From the NCBI GenBank assembly GCA_963691715.1, contig OY829281.1:1364001-1428000 (forward strand): a stretch of 64,000 nt of DNA, given 5' to 3'. This stretch comes from HXMU1420-13 sp963691715 (GTDB taxonomy: Bacteria > Bacteroidota > Rhodothermia > Balneolales > Balneolaceae). Each line of letters opens with the position of its first letter. Position 1 is the first letter of the stretch. A program made the translations under genes and the position numbers. Below the pieces are notes generated by a model, which saw only the letters and a program-made list of their open reading frames with translations, did not search any database and was not told the origin of the DNA. Below, in pieces: positions 28,553 through 38,224 of the stretch.

Positions 28553-29821
28553 ATGTTACGTTTAGCCACACTTTGTTTAATACTCATAGTTCAGGTACCC
28601 AATAACCTTAAAGGTCAGCAGCAAATTCTTATTCCAATGGATGTATCCCAAACGGATCATCTAAAGGCATATGGAATTATATTTAATCATATTGAAGATG
28701 GATTTACCGCAAAATGGTTATTGAATTATCGAGGTGGATCTTTCATGGTTGTTATTGAGAATGATATTGTAAGAAAATCATTACTCCGAAATGTAAAAGT
28801 GGAACAGCTTACATCAGCACAAGCTATTTCAATCATCAATCAAGTTGAATCTCCCGGTTCTAATACTTCGGTAGTAAATCTTGAAAAAGCCCCAAAAATA
28901 GCCGTCTACACTCCAGATCAAGCTCTTCCTTGGGACGATGCTGTAACACTGGCTTTAACCTATGCAGAAGTGGAATATGATAAAATTTGGGATATTGAAG
29001 TGCTTGCTGGAGAACTAAATAAGTACGACTGGTTGCATTTACATCATGAAGATTTTACTGGACAGTTTGGTAAATTTTGGGCAAGATATAGAAATACACC
29101 GTGGTATATAACCCAAGTTCGAGAAATGGAAGCTATGGCAAAAGAATTAGGCTTCAGTAAAGTATCTGATCAAAAGAAACAGGTGGCACGCGAAATAAAA
29201 AATTATGTTGGAAATGGAGGATTTCTTTTCGCGATGTGTTCTGGAACCGATACCTTCGATATAGCATTGGCATCAGAACATATAGATATCGCAGCTACCC
29301 CTTTTGACGGAGACCCAATTGACCCTAAAGCTCAAGAACTTTTAGATTACAGTAAAACATTTGCCTTTAAGGATTTTAAAGTGGAACTAAGTCCTTCCGA
29401 ATATGAACATGCTGATATCGATGTTCCTACTTCTATTAATACCGTTGATGAAAGTCTTGATTTTTTTACGTTGTTTGAATTTTCTGCAAAATGGGACCCT
29501 GTACCCACTATGCTTACACAGAATCATGTTAGCAGTATTAAAGGATTTTATGGACAAACCACTGCATTTAGATCTGATAAAGTCAAATCATCTGTAGTTA
29601 ATTTAGCTGAAGCCCCTGGTAGAGAGCAAGTAAAGTATCTACATGGAAATTATGGGAATGGAACGTTCACTTTTTATGCCGGGCATGATCCTGAAGATCA
29701 TAAACACTTTGTTAATGACCCCCCCACCGATTTAGCGCTTCATCCTAATAGCCCTGGTTATCGTTTAATTTTAAACAATATTTTATTCCCAGCAGCAAAA
29801 AAGAAAAAAAAGAAAACATAA
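28553..29821 (+). CDS. Secreted GATase-like protein, commonly mislabelled 'asparagine synthetase B'
   Basis: About 422 residues from the ATG at 28553, one base after the TPR stop. An earlier in-frame ATG at 28535 overlaps that gene. The 28553 start gives a signal peptide (MLRLATLCLILIVQVPNNLKG). Conserved blocks include IPMDVSQTDHLKAYGI, WLLNYRGGSF, EKAPKIAVYTPDQALPWDDA, DWLHLHHEDFTGQFGKFW and GNGGFLFAMCSGTDTFD near 230. The last resembles the nucleophile elbow of class I glutamine-amidotransferase/ThuA folds. Databases often call this Bacteroidota family asparagine synthetase B, but no synthetase domain is seen. The protein ends in a lysine run (KKKKKK). The function is unknown and the site is extracytoplasmic. 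Confidence 0.75.
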   Translation: MLRLATLCLILIVQVPNNLKGQQQILIPMDVSQTDHLKAYGIIFNHIEDGFTAKWLLNYRGGSFMVVIENDIVRKSLLRNVKVEQLTSAQAISIINQVESPGSNTSVVNLEKAPKIAVYTPDQALPWDDAVTLALTYAEVEYDKIWDIEVLAGELNKYDWLHLHHEDFTGQFGKFWARYRNTPWYITQVREMEAMAKELGFSKVSDQKKQVAREIKNYVGNGGFLFAMCSGTDTFDIALASEHIDIAATPFDGDPIDPKAQELLDYSKTFAFKDFKVELSPSEYEHADIDVPTSINTVDESLDFFTLFEFSAKWDPVPTMLTQNHVSSIKGFYGQTTAFRSDKVKSSVVNLAEAPGREQVKYLHGNYGNGTFTFYAGHDPEDHKHFVNDPPTDLALHPNSPGYRLILNNILFPAAKKKKKKT

Positions 29822-29896
29822 ATCTATTTTTACACTTAGATTGGAAATAATGTATCGTTTAGGAACCATCCATTATCTAGCATCTTTAATTTCTTT

Positions 29897-30670
29897 ATGA
29901 AAGCAACACGAAATTTTGAAGACCTTGTTGAATTAGTATCTATCCTAAGAAAAGAATGTCCATGGGATCGAAAACAAACCCATGATAGTATTAAAGACAA
30001 TCTTATTGAGGAAGCTTATGAAGCTATTGACGCTATTGACAATAAAAACTTTGATGAATTCAAAAAAGAGCTGGGTGATCTATTATTACATGTAGTTTTT
30101 CATACTAACATGGCCAATGAAGAATCGAAATTTGATATGGGGGATGTTATTTATGCTTTAATGAAAAAATTGATACGTCGCCATCCTCACGTATTCGGAT
30201 CACAAACTATTAATAATGATACCCAAGTTGCCGAAAACTGGGAAAATATTAAGCTAAAAGAAGGAAAGAAATCAACATTAGACGGACTTCCTACTCATTT
30301 ACCAGCACTTATCCGAGCCCAAAGAATGCAGGAAAAAGCTTCTAATGTTGGCTTTGATTGGCCAGAATGGAGGCAAGCTTGGGAGAAGCTAGAAGAGGAA
30401 CTTTCAGAGTTTAAAAAAACCCTGGAAAGTACTTCTAAAGAGGAACAGGCAGATGAATTTGGAGATTTACTATTCAGTTTAGTAAATGTTGCCCGCTACT
30501 TTGAGTTAACTGCCGAAGATAGCTTACGATTAACCAATAAAAAATTTGAACACCGTTTTCGATATATAGAAAAGAAACTCAAAGAAAGTGGACGATCTAT
30601 AAAAGATTCAAATCTCGAAGAAATGGATACATATTGGGAAGAGTCTAAACATATCGTTAACAATACATAA
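29897..30670 (+). CDS. mazG: Nucleoside triphosphate pyrophosphohydrolase MazG
   Basis: A 257-residue cytosolic enzyme that hydrolyses NTPs/dNTPs to monophosphates. Two MazG domains: the first has ECPWDRKQTHDSIKDNLIEE, EAYEAIDAIDN and KKELGDLLLHVVFHTNMA (metal-binding E-E..E-D pattern, residues 17-72). After the conserved linker RRHPHVFG and NWENIKLKEGK, the second has WEKLEEELSEFK and EFGDLLFSLVNVARY. Length and tandem architecture match E. coli MazG. An IS element has inserted 13 bases after its stop. Confidence 0.95.
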   Translation: MKATRNFEDLVELVSILRKECPWDRKQTHDSIKDNLIEEAYEAIDAIDNKNFDEFKKELGDLLLHVVFHTNMANEESKFDMGDVIYALMKKLIRRHPHVFGSQTINNDTQVAENWENIKLKEGKKSTLDGLPTHLPALIRAQRMQEKASNVGFDWPEWRQAWEKLEEELSEFKKTLESTSKEEQADEFGDLLFSLVNVARYFELTAEDSLRLTNKKFEHRFRYIEKKLKESGRSIKDSNLEEMDTYWEESKHIVNNT

Positions 30671-30683
30671 CTAATTAAACATT

Positions 30684-31418
30684 GGGTCAAGACAACTTAA
30701 GGGATATTAAAATTCCATAAGTTGTTGTATGCCAATCCGTAATAAGTATATATACCGTTCACGAATTTCTGAGGCTAAATTCCGACAGATTCTACGCCTT
30801 TTTTGCCTAGATCTAACCGCGGTGCAGACCGCCGAACTCAGTGGTATTTCTCGCAATTCAGTCAACAAACATTTAACAGCTATCCGCAGGCGTATCGCCG
30901 AGTTTTGTGAGTCCGAATCTCCATTTAGTGGACAGGTGGAAGTCGATGAATCTTTGTTTGGTGCCCGACGAGTAAAAGGTAAACGGGGACGCGGTGCGTA
31001 TGGAAAAGTATTGGTATTTGGACTCTACTAGCGTAATGGAAAGGTGTATACAGAGGTGGTGCCCAACGCCTCTAAAAAGACCTTACAGGCTATTATTAGA
31101 GGAAAAGTAGCCCTAGAAAGTGTGATTCATTCCGATGGCTGGCGAGGCTACAATGGGCTGGTGGACTTAGGGTATGCTAAGCACCTACGTGTGGATCATG
31201 GGCGCAATGAGTTTGCCACCTCCACAAGCCATATCAACGGAATAGAAGGCTTTTGGGGATTTGCTAAAACCCGATTAGTTAAGTGCCGGGGAATGCACCC
31301 CGCTACTTTTTACCTGCATCTTAAAGAGTCCGAATTCCGATTCAATTATCGTAAAGAAAATATCTATCCAAAACTCTTATCTTTAATCCGAAACAACCCT
31401 CTTAAGTTGTCTTGACCC
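30684..31418 (+). mobile_element. IS1595-like insertion sequence, transposase with nonsense codon
   Basis: A 735-base element with 18-base perfect terminal inverted repeats GGGTCAAGACAACTTAAG at 30684-30701 and, inverted, at 31401-31418. It is flanked by a perfect 8-base direct repeat TAAACATT at 30676-30683 and 31419-31426, the target duplication size known for IS1595. It carries a single transposase frame broken by TAG. The right repeat overlaps the last codons of the transposase. It sits between mazG and the citrate synthase gene without breaking either. Confidence 0.93.
30729..31415 (+). pseudogene. IS1595-like transposase interrupted by an in-frame TAG
   Basis: The same frame runs 30729-31415 (229 codons including stops) with one in-frame TAG at 31029-31031. 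Up to the stop it has a zinc-less helix-turn-helix region (FRQILRLFCLDLTAVQTAEL; GISRNSVNKHL) and the first catalytic Asp in QVEVDESLFGARR. After it come VIHSDGWRGYNGLVD (second Asp) and SHINGIEGFWGFAKTRL (third acidic site). The intact copy at 53.2-53.9 kb reads through here with GVFKRQGKVYTE against this copy's GLY-stop-RNGKVYTE, so a lysine codon became TAG by a point mutation. Without suppression this copy cannot move itself. Confidence 0.9.
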
Positions 31419-31426
31419 TAAACATT

Positions 31427-31708
31427 ATATCCAGCCATTCCCACTTTTACATAGGGCAAATACCGTACTTTAACAGTATTTAGAATGATATTTACTCATA
31501 TACTCTAATACAAATTAAAGCATTCGCAACATTTAACGACTATTAATCTATTTAATGTAAGAAAACCGCTTTTAATACTTAAAATATTCGCACTTATTGA
31601 TTACCTTTCTAGACTAAAATGATTCGGGATCGGGAAATTTTTTAGGTCAAGAAATCAATCCTGTTCTCACAACATCTTGTATTGAATTTAGAAAATAATT
31701 AGAAAATA
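31427..31708 (+). other. Citrate synthase upstream region
   Basis: A 282-base A/T-rich gap after the IS target duplication. It must contain the gltA promoter. I see no ORF, no palindromic operator and no RNA gene that I can support. Confidence 0.4.
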
Positions 31709-32869
31709 ATGCCTAACGACTTACACACCGGCTTTGATGAAACACAATATCCACATATCAATAAAGGATTAGACGGAATCGTCGCTTTTTCAACCACCAA
31801 AAGTTTTATTGATGGGCAAAATGGAGACCTGATTTATGCCGGTTATAATATCGATACACTAGCTCAGCATAGCACATTTGAAGAAGTATGTTATTTACTT
31901 TGGAACGATAAAATGCCAAATCAAGAAGAACTTGATGATCTGTCTCATAAGTTACAAAACAGAAGAGAGCTTCCTCCAGTGGTCGTTAATTACTTGAATA
32001 ATGTAGATAGAGAATCTAAGCCTATGTCGGTTCTTAGAACTGCCACTTCCATGCTATCAGAAACGGATATTCATCTTCCAGATGATTCTTATTATGAAAA
32101 GGCTATAAATATAACCGCTAAATTACCTACCATAATTGCTGCGTTTTCTCGTATTCGTGACGGTAAGGAAATGATACAGCCTAAAAAAACAGGATCTACT
32201 GCTTACAACTTCCTTTATATGTTGAATGGAACAGAACCGGGTGTACATGCGGTAAAGACTTTAGATTTATGCCTAATCCTACATGCAGAACATGGTATGA
32301 ATGCTTCTACATTTACATGTAGAACAGTAGCGGGAACCCTCTCTGACCTCTATTCTGCGGTCACGGCTGCAATAGGAACATTAAAAGGTCCTCTTCATGG
32401 CGGTGCTAATACTGCCGTTATGAAGACTCTATTAGAATTAGAGGCACAAGGAGAAAAAGCTGATGCTGTTGCATTCACAAAAGATAAGCTAGCAAAAAAA
32501 GAGAAAATTATGGGATTTGGCCACCGCGTTTATAAAACATTCGATCCAAGGGCCCGTCATTTACAAGGTATGGCTAAGTCTTTAAGTGTAGAAACGGGAC
32601 ATGAAGAACTTTACACTTGGTCAATGGATATGCTTAATACCATGAAAAATGAAAAGAATATTGACCCAAATGTAGATTTCTTCTCTGCTACCGTATATTA
32701 CTCTATGGGAATCCAGCCCGACCTATATACTTGTATTTTCACCATGAGTAGAATTTCTGGATGGACCGGACATTATATGGAACAAGCAAATAACAATCGT
32801 TTAGTTCGCCCAAGAGCACTCTACGTTGGAGCAAAAAACCTAGATTGGGTACCTGTTGAAGATCGCTGA
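31709..32869 (+). CDS. gltA: Citrate synthase
   Basis: A 386-residue cytosolic enzyme condensing acetyl-CoA and oxaloacetate to citrate, the entry to the TCA cycle. Catalytic residues are visible: His in GPLHGGANTAVMK near residue 228, His in MGFGHRVYKTFDPRA near 270 and Asp in NVDFFSATVYYSMGI near 320. LHAEHGMNASTFTCRTVAG near 190 is also typical. The short type I-like length (about 380) fits the CitZ/archaeal-like group; it resembles a citrate rather than methylcitrate synthase, but that split is not certain. A terminator follows 20 bases after the stop. Confidence 0.94.
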   Translation: MPNDLHTGFDETQYPHINKGLDGIVAFSTTKSFIDGQNGDLIYAGYNIDTLAQHSTFEEVCYLLWNDKMPNQEELDDLSHKLQNRRELPPVVVNYLNNVDRESKPMSVLRTATSMLSETDIHLPDDSYYEKAINITAKLPTIIAAFSRIRDGKEMIQPKKTGSTAYNFLYMLNGTEPGVHAVKTLDLCLILHAEHGMNASTFTCRTVAGTLSDLYSAVTAAIGTLKGPLHGGANTAVMKTLLELEAQGEKADAVAFTKDKLAKKEKIMGFGHRVYKTFDPRARHLQGMAKSLSVETGHEELYTWSMDMLNTMKNEKNIDPNVDFFSATVYYSMGIQPDLYTCIFTMSRISGWTGHYMEQANNNRLVRPRALYVGAKNLDWVPVEDR

Positions 32870-32889
32870 TTTTTTATTCGAATTTTTTT

Positions 32890-32918
32890 AAGCCTCTATT
32901 ATGAGGCTTTTTATTTTA
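32890..32918 (+). terminator. Rho-independent terminator of citrate synthase
   Basis: AAGCCTC and GAGGCTT form a 7-base stem with a 6-base loop, followed by TTTTATTTT. It lies 20 bases after the citrate synthase stop. Its tail overlaps the last codon of the convergent kinase gene. On the other strand no T-run follows. Confidence 0.85.
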
Positions 32919-35442
32919 AGGGAGAGAAAGAAATTGAAAAATGTGCTCCATGATCTGTCCAATATTTCAATTCTGCACCTAGTTGTTCGCATAAACTTTG
33001 AACCAATGTCATTCCTAAAGATTCTTCTTTATCAGGATCAAATTGTTGTGGTAATCCTACCCCATTATCCGACACGGTTAGAGTCATTTGATCATCCCGA
33101 TTGCTCAATTTTAAAGTAATTATTCCTTTAACATATCCTTCAAATGCATATTTAAAGGCATTTATAACCAACTCATTGGTTAAGATTCCAAAGGGTACAG
33201 CTTGATTTACATTCAAAAAAATATCATCGCCTTCCACAGAAACGATTATTTCCTTTTGATTACTAGAATAAGTTTCTTCAATATCTTTAGTAAGTTGTTT
33301 TAGATAAGAACGCATTTCTATCTGGGTAAACAATTCATCTTGATATAATTGCTCATGAATAGTGGCAATTGACTGAATTCGAGATTGGCTTTCCGATAAA
33401 GCATTTATAGTAGATCTATCCGTTTGATTATATGCTTGTAAAGTCAATAAACTTGAAACTACGGCAAGATTATTTTTGACTCTATGATGTATCTCTTTTA
33501 TAAGAATCTCTTTTTCTTTTAGCATGGCTTCAAGACTCTTTTGTTGCTCAATTATATGAGAGATATCTGCAGCATTTCCTGCGCACCCTACAATAGTTTC
33601 CGTAGAATCATATAGAGGATAAACATTTGCATTTAGATGTTTTTGGATCCCATGTTTAGTAACCATCTTTAATTCAAGGTTTCTGTAATTAGTACCTTCT
33701 ATTACTTGATTGTGCAATAAATTACATTTTAATTTTTGATCATCACATAAGAGTAATTCAAAATCTAAATTTATTAATTCTTCAATCTTGTACCCTAGTA
33801 TTTCTTCTGATGCATGATTTATAAATGTAATTTTGGCATTCTTATCTAACTTCCAAATCAAATCATTGGAGGCTTCTACTAAGTTTCGATAGTTCCTTTC
33901 ACTCTCTAAAAGTGCATTTTTCACTTTTTCCGATTCAGTAATATCTTCAATAATAAGAAGAAACCGATCTATATTTCCTTCTTCATTTCTGAGAGGCGTT
34001 ATATGCTCTCGAATTCTTATAAGCTCTCCATTTTTTTTCTGACGCTCCAACTCTAACGTCGCAGAATACTTTATGTTAAAGCTATTTAAGAGATTTACTT
34101 CAAATTCTTTTCTTTTATTAGTTGGCACATAGGGTATATCTTTTTCAAACACCTCTTCTTTATTCCATCCAAAAAGAACTTCTGCACTTTTATTCCATAA
34201 TTCAATTTTTGCATTGGTGTCAACTGTTATAATTGCTAATGGAGAGCTGTCAATAAGCTTACTTAAAGTTTCATTTGTTTTAGACAGTTTGAACTCAGCT
34301 TCAAATTTAGCTTTTACGTCTTGAACAAGAACAATTTTTGATTTTTGTCCATTAAGTATGGTTCCCCTTCTATAAATATCAACTAATAGATGTTCTCCAT
34401 TTTTATGTTGATGGGTGATATTACTAAATACCTGAATGTCTCCATAATCGTCTAATTTCTTACCAATTGTAGTCCTATATTGTTCTTTATAGTTCTTAGG
34501 TCGTATATCTAAGGCACTAAGTTCTAAAAATTCGTCATTAGTATATCCATAAAAATCTGAAGCTGCATAATTTGCTTGTATTATTTTATGGTCAGATAAT
34601 CTGATAACAAGGAGTGGTACAGGACAATAATCAAAAAGATTTTTATACCTTTCTCGACTAATTTTTAGCTTTTCTTTTAAAATTATTTCCTTAGATATAT
34701 CTTGAAGAGAGCCAAATATTTTAATAATAACATCACCAGCCACAACGGGAATAAATGTAAGTTTAACCCATTTCTTTTTACCACTGAAACTATAAAATGG
34801 TAAGCATTCAAATGATTTTGGAACTTGATTAATTATACTATCACGAAACTCATTTTTTAACAAATCTTGTACAGAGCGTCCATAAAACTTAAAGGGGTTT
34901 TCAATTTCAAAAAAACTATTAAAACCCACTTCATGAATTTCATATACATCTTTACTCGCTCTAAAAGTTTTGTTAAGAACGTCAAATTCCCAACCTCCTA
35001 TTTTTGCAATATTACTTGTATATTCATAATATTCAATATCTTGTATAAGATGCGTAACGTTTTGTACTAATATCTGTTTGGTATTAGTAAAATTAACATC
35101 AGAAACTAACTTGGTGAGTAATGCAAATTTTTTCTGATTATCCCCTGATATAAACTCGACAATTTTTTGATCTTGATGTAACCCTTCGGTAGTGGCATCC
35201 CCAAATATTTGCCCACCTTTATATTCTTTAAATTTTAAAATTGAATAATGTTGTCCAATTAAATTATCTAATTCAAAATGAGTAAATAAAATGAAAGCTT
35301 TATTAACCTCTATAATAATATCATTCAAATCGAGCTTTAGAAAACAAAGTGACAAACTTTCAAATTCAGACATCTTATTAAGATTCCTAAATTCGTCAGT
35401 TAGTCCATAATATTCATTATGCAAAACTCCTTCCTTACTCAT
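32911..35442 (-). CDS. Multi-PAS sensor histidine kinase (HisKA_2 type)
   Basis: An 843-residue soluble sensor kinase with no membrane segment. About five PAS-like modules occupy residues 20-620; recognisable pieces are YKNLFDYCPVPLLVIRLSDH near 275, ASDFYGYTNDEFLELSALDI, LIDSSPLAIITVDTNAKIEL near 400, LFGWNKEEVFEKDIP and YRNLVEASNDLIWKLDKNAK near 520. The kinase core is at the end: phospho-acceptor His in IKEIHHRVKNNLAVVSSLLT near 650, N-box ILTNELVINAFKYAF near 750 and G-box TVSDNGVGLP near 795. HisKA_2 kinases often act on stand-alone receivers; no response regulator lies nearby, so its output is unknown. It probably senses an intracellular redox or small-ligand signal. Confidence 0.92.
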   Translation of the reverse strand: MSKEGVLHNEYYGLTDEFRNLNKMSEFESLSLCFLKLDLNDIIIEVNKAFILFTHFELDNLIGQHYSILKFKEYKGGQIFGDATTEGLHQDQKIVEFISGDNQKKFALLTKLVSDVNFTNTKQILVQNVTHLIQDIEYYEYTSNIAKIGGWEFDVLNKTFRASKDVYEIHEVGFNSFFEIENPFKFYGRSVQDLLKNEFRDSIINQVPKSFECLPFYSFSGKKKWVKLTFIPVVAGDVIIKIFGSLQDISKEIILKEKLKISRERYKNLFDYCPVPLLVIRLSDHKIIQANYAASDFYGYTNDEFLELSALDIRPKNYKEQYRTTIGKKLDDYGDIQVFSNITHQHKNGEHLLVDIYRRGTILNGQKSKIVLVQDVKAKFEAEFKLSKTNETLSKLIDSSPLAIITVDTNAKIELWNKSAEVLFGWNKEEVFEKDIPYVPTNKRKEFEVNLLNSFNIKYSATLELERQKKNGELIRIREHITPLRNEEGNIDRFLLIIEDITESEKVKNALLESERNYRNLVEASNDLIWKLDKNAKITFINHASEEILGYKIEELINLDFELLLCDDQKLKCNLLHNQVIEGTNYRNLELKMVTKHGIQKHLNANVYPLYDSTETIVGCAGNAADISHIIEQQKSLEAMLKEKEILIKEIHHRVKNNLAVVSSLLTLQAYNQTDRSTINALSESQSRIQSIATIHEQLYQDELFTQIEMRSYLKQLTKDIEETYSSNQKEIIVSVEGDDIFLNVNQAVPFGILTNELVINAFKYAFEGYVKGIITLKLSNRDDQMTLTVSDNGVGLPQQFDPDKEESLGMTLVQSLCEQLGAELKYWTDHGAHFSISFSPLK

Positions 35443-35606
35443 ACATATTTCACCTATCCCATTGTAGTTTATAAATTTACTAAACTACTAGTGTTTTTTT
35501 CCTAAAGACTAAATTTTTATCGTCTAGCAATGAAATTTAATAAATGGAAATTTTATCAAATTAACCATCATTAAATTGGAGTGAGTTCTAAAGATAGTTA
35601 ATCTAT

Positions 35607-38132
35607 TTATTTCACAACAAAATTGACAATTCTTCCCGGTACAAAAATTTCTTTAACTAAATTACCTTCGGCTAGATATTTTTTCACTTTGAGTTCCGAT
35701 TTAGCTAAATCAAGCACAAATTCTTTATTCTTTGCTTCCTCTACAGGTACATAAATATCTGCTCGTACTTTTCCATTTACTTGTACTGGAAACATAATTT
35801 CTTCTTCTTTAAGATAATCTTCATTAAAGGTAGGCCACTTCACATACCCCATTGATTCATTGTTTCCTAATTTAAACCAAAGTTCCTCTGCAATATGAGG
35901 CGCAAAAGGATTCAAAATAAGAAGGAAGTCTGAAGCAATAGATTTGGGTATTTCTTTCCATGAATTTGCTTCATTCACAAAAATCATTAGAGCTGAAATA
36001 GCAGTATTGAAGCGCATTGCTTCGATATCCTCGGTTACTTTTTTTATTACAGTATGTAATGTTTTTAATTCAGCTTTTGTTGGCTCTTTTTCTACTGTTT
36101 TCAAGGATCCGGTTTCTTCATCCACTAATAAACGCCAAGCTCTATTTAAAAATCGATTAACACCATCAACACCTTTAGTACTCCAAGGTTTTACCTGCTC
36201 CAATGGCCCCATAAACATTTCATACAATCTAAGTGAGTCTGCCCCAAATTGTTCAATTACATGATCGGGATTGATAACATTACCCCTACTTTTACTCATT
36301 TTGTGAGCTCGTGCCTCCAACTTTATATCTGTTCCTTTTTTATAAAAGGTATCTCCTTTCTTTTCAACAGCATCTTCTTTGTATTTAGAGCCATCCGGTG
36401 CCGTAAATTCCATTTCCCCCAAAATCATACCTTGATTCACTAATTTTTGGAAAGGTTCTTTGGTTGATACAACTCCTATATCGAATAACACTTTATGCCA
36501 GAATCGCGCATACAATAAATGTAATACCGCATGTTCGGCTCCTCCCACATATAAATCAACAGGCATCCAATATTTTTCAAGCTCTGGATCTACGGGACCT
36601 CCATCCCAATTGGGTGATATATATCTTAAATAATACCAACATGATCCTGCCCATTGCGGCATGGTATTCGTTTCGCGAACGGCTTTGTAACCCGTTTCTG
36701 GATCTACAGTATGTATCCACTCAGTAGCATTTGCTAAAGGAGGCTCTCCATCCCCTGTAGGCTGGTATTTTTCTACTTCTGGTAGTTTTACAGGAAGCTC
36801 ATCGAAGGAAATAGCTTTTGCCTTTCCTTCTGTATGGATAATAGGAAAAGGTTCTCCCCAATACCGCTGACGTGAGAATAACCAATCTCTTAACTTATAA
36901 TTGATTGCTTTATTTCCAACTCTTTTTTCTTCTAGCCACTCAATAATTTTATCCTTTGCAGGCTGTATATCTAACCCATTTAAGAAATCACTATTAATGG
37001 CAATTCCTTGTCCAGTATACGCTTTCCCATCAAACCCTTCTTCAGGTTGAACTGTTCTAATTATGGGCAAATCAAACTTCTCGGCAAATTCCCAATCCCG
37101 CTCATCTTGACCAGGAACTGCCATTATTGCACCTGTTCCGTAGCTTACTAACACATAATCGGCGATCCAAATTGGAATGTTCTTGTCATTTGCGGGATTG
37201 ATTGCATAAGCTCCAGTGAATACTCCAGTCTTATCTTTATTTAACTCTTGGCGGTCAAGATCCGATTTTTTTGACGCTTCTTCTTGATATGCTTCAACAG
37301 CTGCTTTTTGATTATCCGTCGTGATTTTATCAACTAAATGATGCTCTGGTGATAACACCATATAGGTAGCCCCAAAAATGGTATCTGGTCGAGTTGTGTA
37401 TACACGAAGAGTTTCATTAAAACCAGAAATTTTAAAATCAATTTCAGCTCCTACTGATTTGCCAATCCAATTTCTTTGCATGTCTTTTAAAGACTCTGGC
37501 CAATCTAAATCGTCCAGATCATTTAACAATCGTTCTGCATACGCCGTAATTTTAAGTACCCACTGACGCATAGGTTTACGGATTACTGGGAAGCTGCCAA
37601 CCTCGCTTTTCCCATCAATCACTTCTTCATTAGCCAACACAGTACCTAATTCTGGGCACCAGTTTACAGCTACTTCATCTTCATATGCCAATCCTAGTTC
37701 AAATAGCTTTAAAAATATCCATTGTGTCCATTTAAAATAATTTGGATCGGTTGTATTAACCTCACGATCCCAATCGTAACTAAAGCCTATGGCCTGTAAC
37801 TGTTCCCGAAAGCGATTTATGTTGTTTTCTGTAGTAATTTTAGGATGTGTTCCCGTTTTTACCGCATACTGTTCTGCAGGCAAGCCAAATGCATCCCAAC
37901 CGATTGGATGTAAAACATTAAAGCCTTTCATTCTTTTATATCTCGCAAGTATATCCGTAGCAGTATATCCTTCTGGATGACCAACATGCAACCCCGACCC
38001 ACTTGGATATGGAAACATATCCAATACATAAAATTTTGGCTTCGAAGTATCATTTGAAGTTTTAAACGTCTTTTGTTCAAGCCAATAGTTTTGCCATTTC
38101 GACTCGATCTCTGCAGGGTTGTAGGAGTGCAT
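35607..38132 (-). CDS. leuS: Leucyl-tRNA synthetase
   Basis: An 841-residue class I aminoacyl-tRNA synthetase charging tRNA-Leu. The HIGH-type signature is SGLHVGHPEGYTATD near residue 45. The CP1 editing domain spans about 225-420 (TTRPDTIFGATYMVLSPEH is its threonine-rich site). The KMSKS signature is HKMSKSRGNVINPDHV near 612. The anticodon-binding and C-terminal domains end with VNGKVRADIYVP and KEIFVPGRIVNFVVK. Length is normal for bacterial LeuRS. It is the last gene of a long minus-strand run and follows the LuxC-like gene after 92 bases. Confidence 0.97.
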   Translation of the reverse strand: MHSYNPAEIESKWQNYWLEQKTFKTSNDTSKPKFYVLDMFPYPSGSGLHVGHPEGYTATDILARYKRMKGFNVLHPIGWDAFGLPAEQYAVKTGTHPKITTENNINRFREQLQAIGFSYDWDREVNTTDPNYFKWTQWIFLKLFELGLAYEDEVAVNWCPELGTVLANEEVIDGKSEVGSFPVIRKPMRQWVLKITAYAERLLNDLDDLDWPESLKDMQRNWIGKSVGAEIDFKISGFNETLRVYTTRPDTIFGATYMVLSPEHHLVDKITTDNQKAAVEAYQEEASKKSDLDRQELNKDKTGVFTGAYAINPANDKNIPIWIADYVLVSYGTGAIMAVPGQDERDWEFAEKFDLPIIRTVQPEEGFDGKAYTGQGIAINSDFLNGLDIQPAKDKIIEWLEEKRVGNKAINYKLRDWLFSRQRYWGEPFPIIHTEGKAKAISFDELPVKLPEVEKYQPTGDGEPPLANATEWIHTVDPETGYKAVRETNTMPQWAGSCWYYLRYISPNWDGGPVDPELEKYWMPVDLYVGGAEHAVLHLLYARFWHKVLFDIGVVSTKEPFQKLVNQGMILGEMEFTAPDGSKYKEDAVEKKGDTFYKKGTDIKLEARAHKMSKSRGNVINPDHVIEQFGADSLRLYEMFMGPLEQVKPWSTKGVDGVNRFLNRAWRLLVDEETGSLKTVEKEPTKAELKTLHTVIKKVTEDIEAMRFNTAISALMIFVNEANSWKEIPKSIASDFLLILNPFAPHIAEELWFKLGNNESMGYVKWPTFNEDYLKEEEIMFPVQVNGKVRADIYVPVEEAKNKEFVLDLAKSELKVKKYLAEGNLVKEIFVPGRIVNFVVK

Positions 38133-38224
38133 TGAATAGATAAAATTATGTTTTATATGACATACATTTTTTTTGTATGTGATCCAAAAATAAGATTATT
38201 CTATGGTATTTACCGAATGATAAT

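Noticed and set aside
36249..36727. Plus-strand ORFs inside leuS and other long genes (64-117 codons)
   Set aside because: They are antisense shadows of well-supported genes, with no signal, RBS or family match.
38159..38180. ACATAC / GTATGT hairpin after the LuxC-like gene as terminator
   Set aside because: The stem is short and A/T-rich and no T-run follows on the minus strand.
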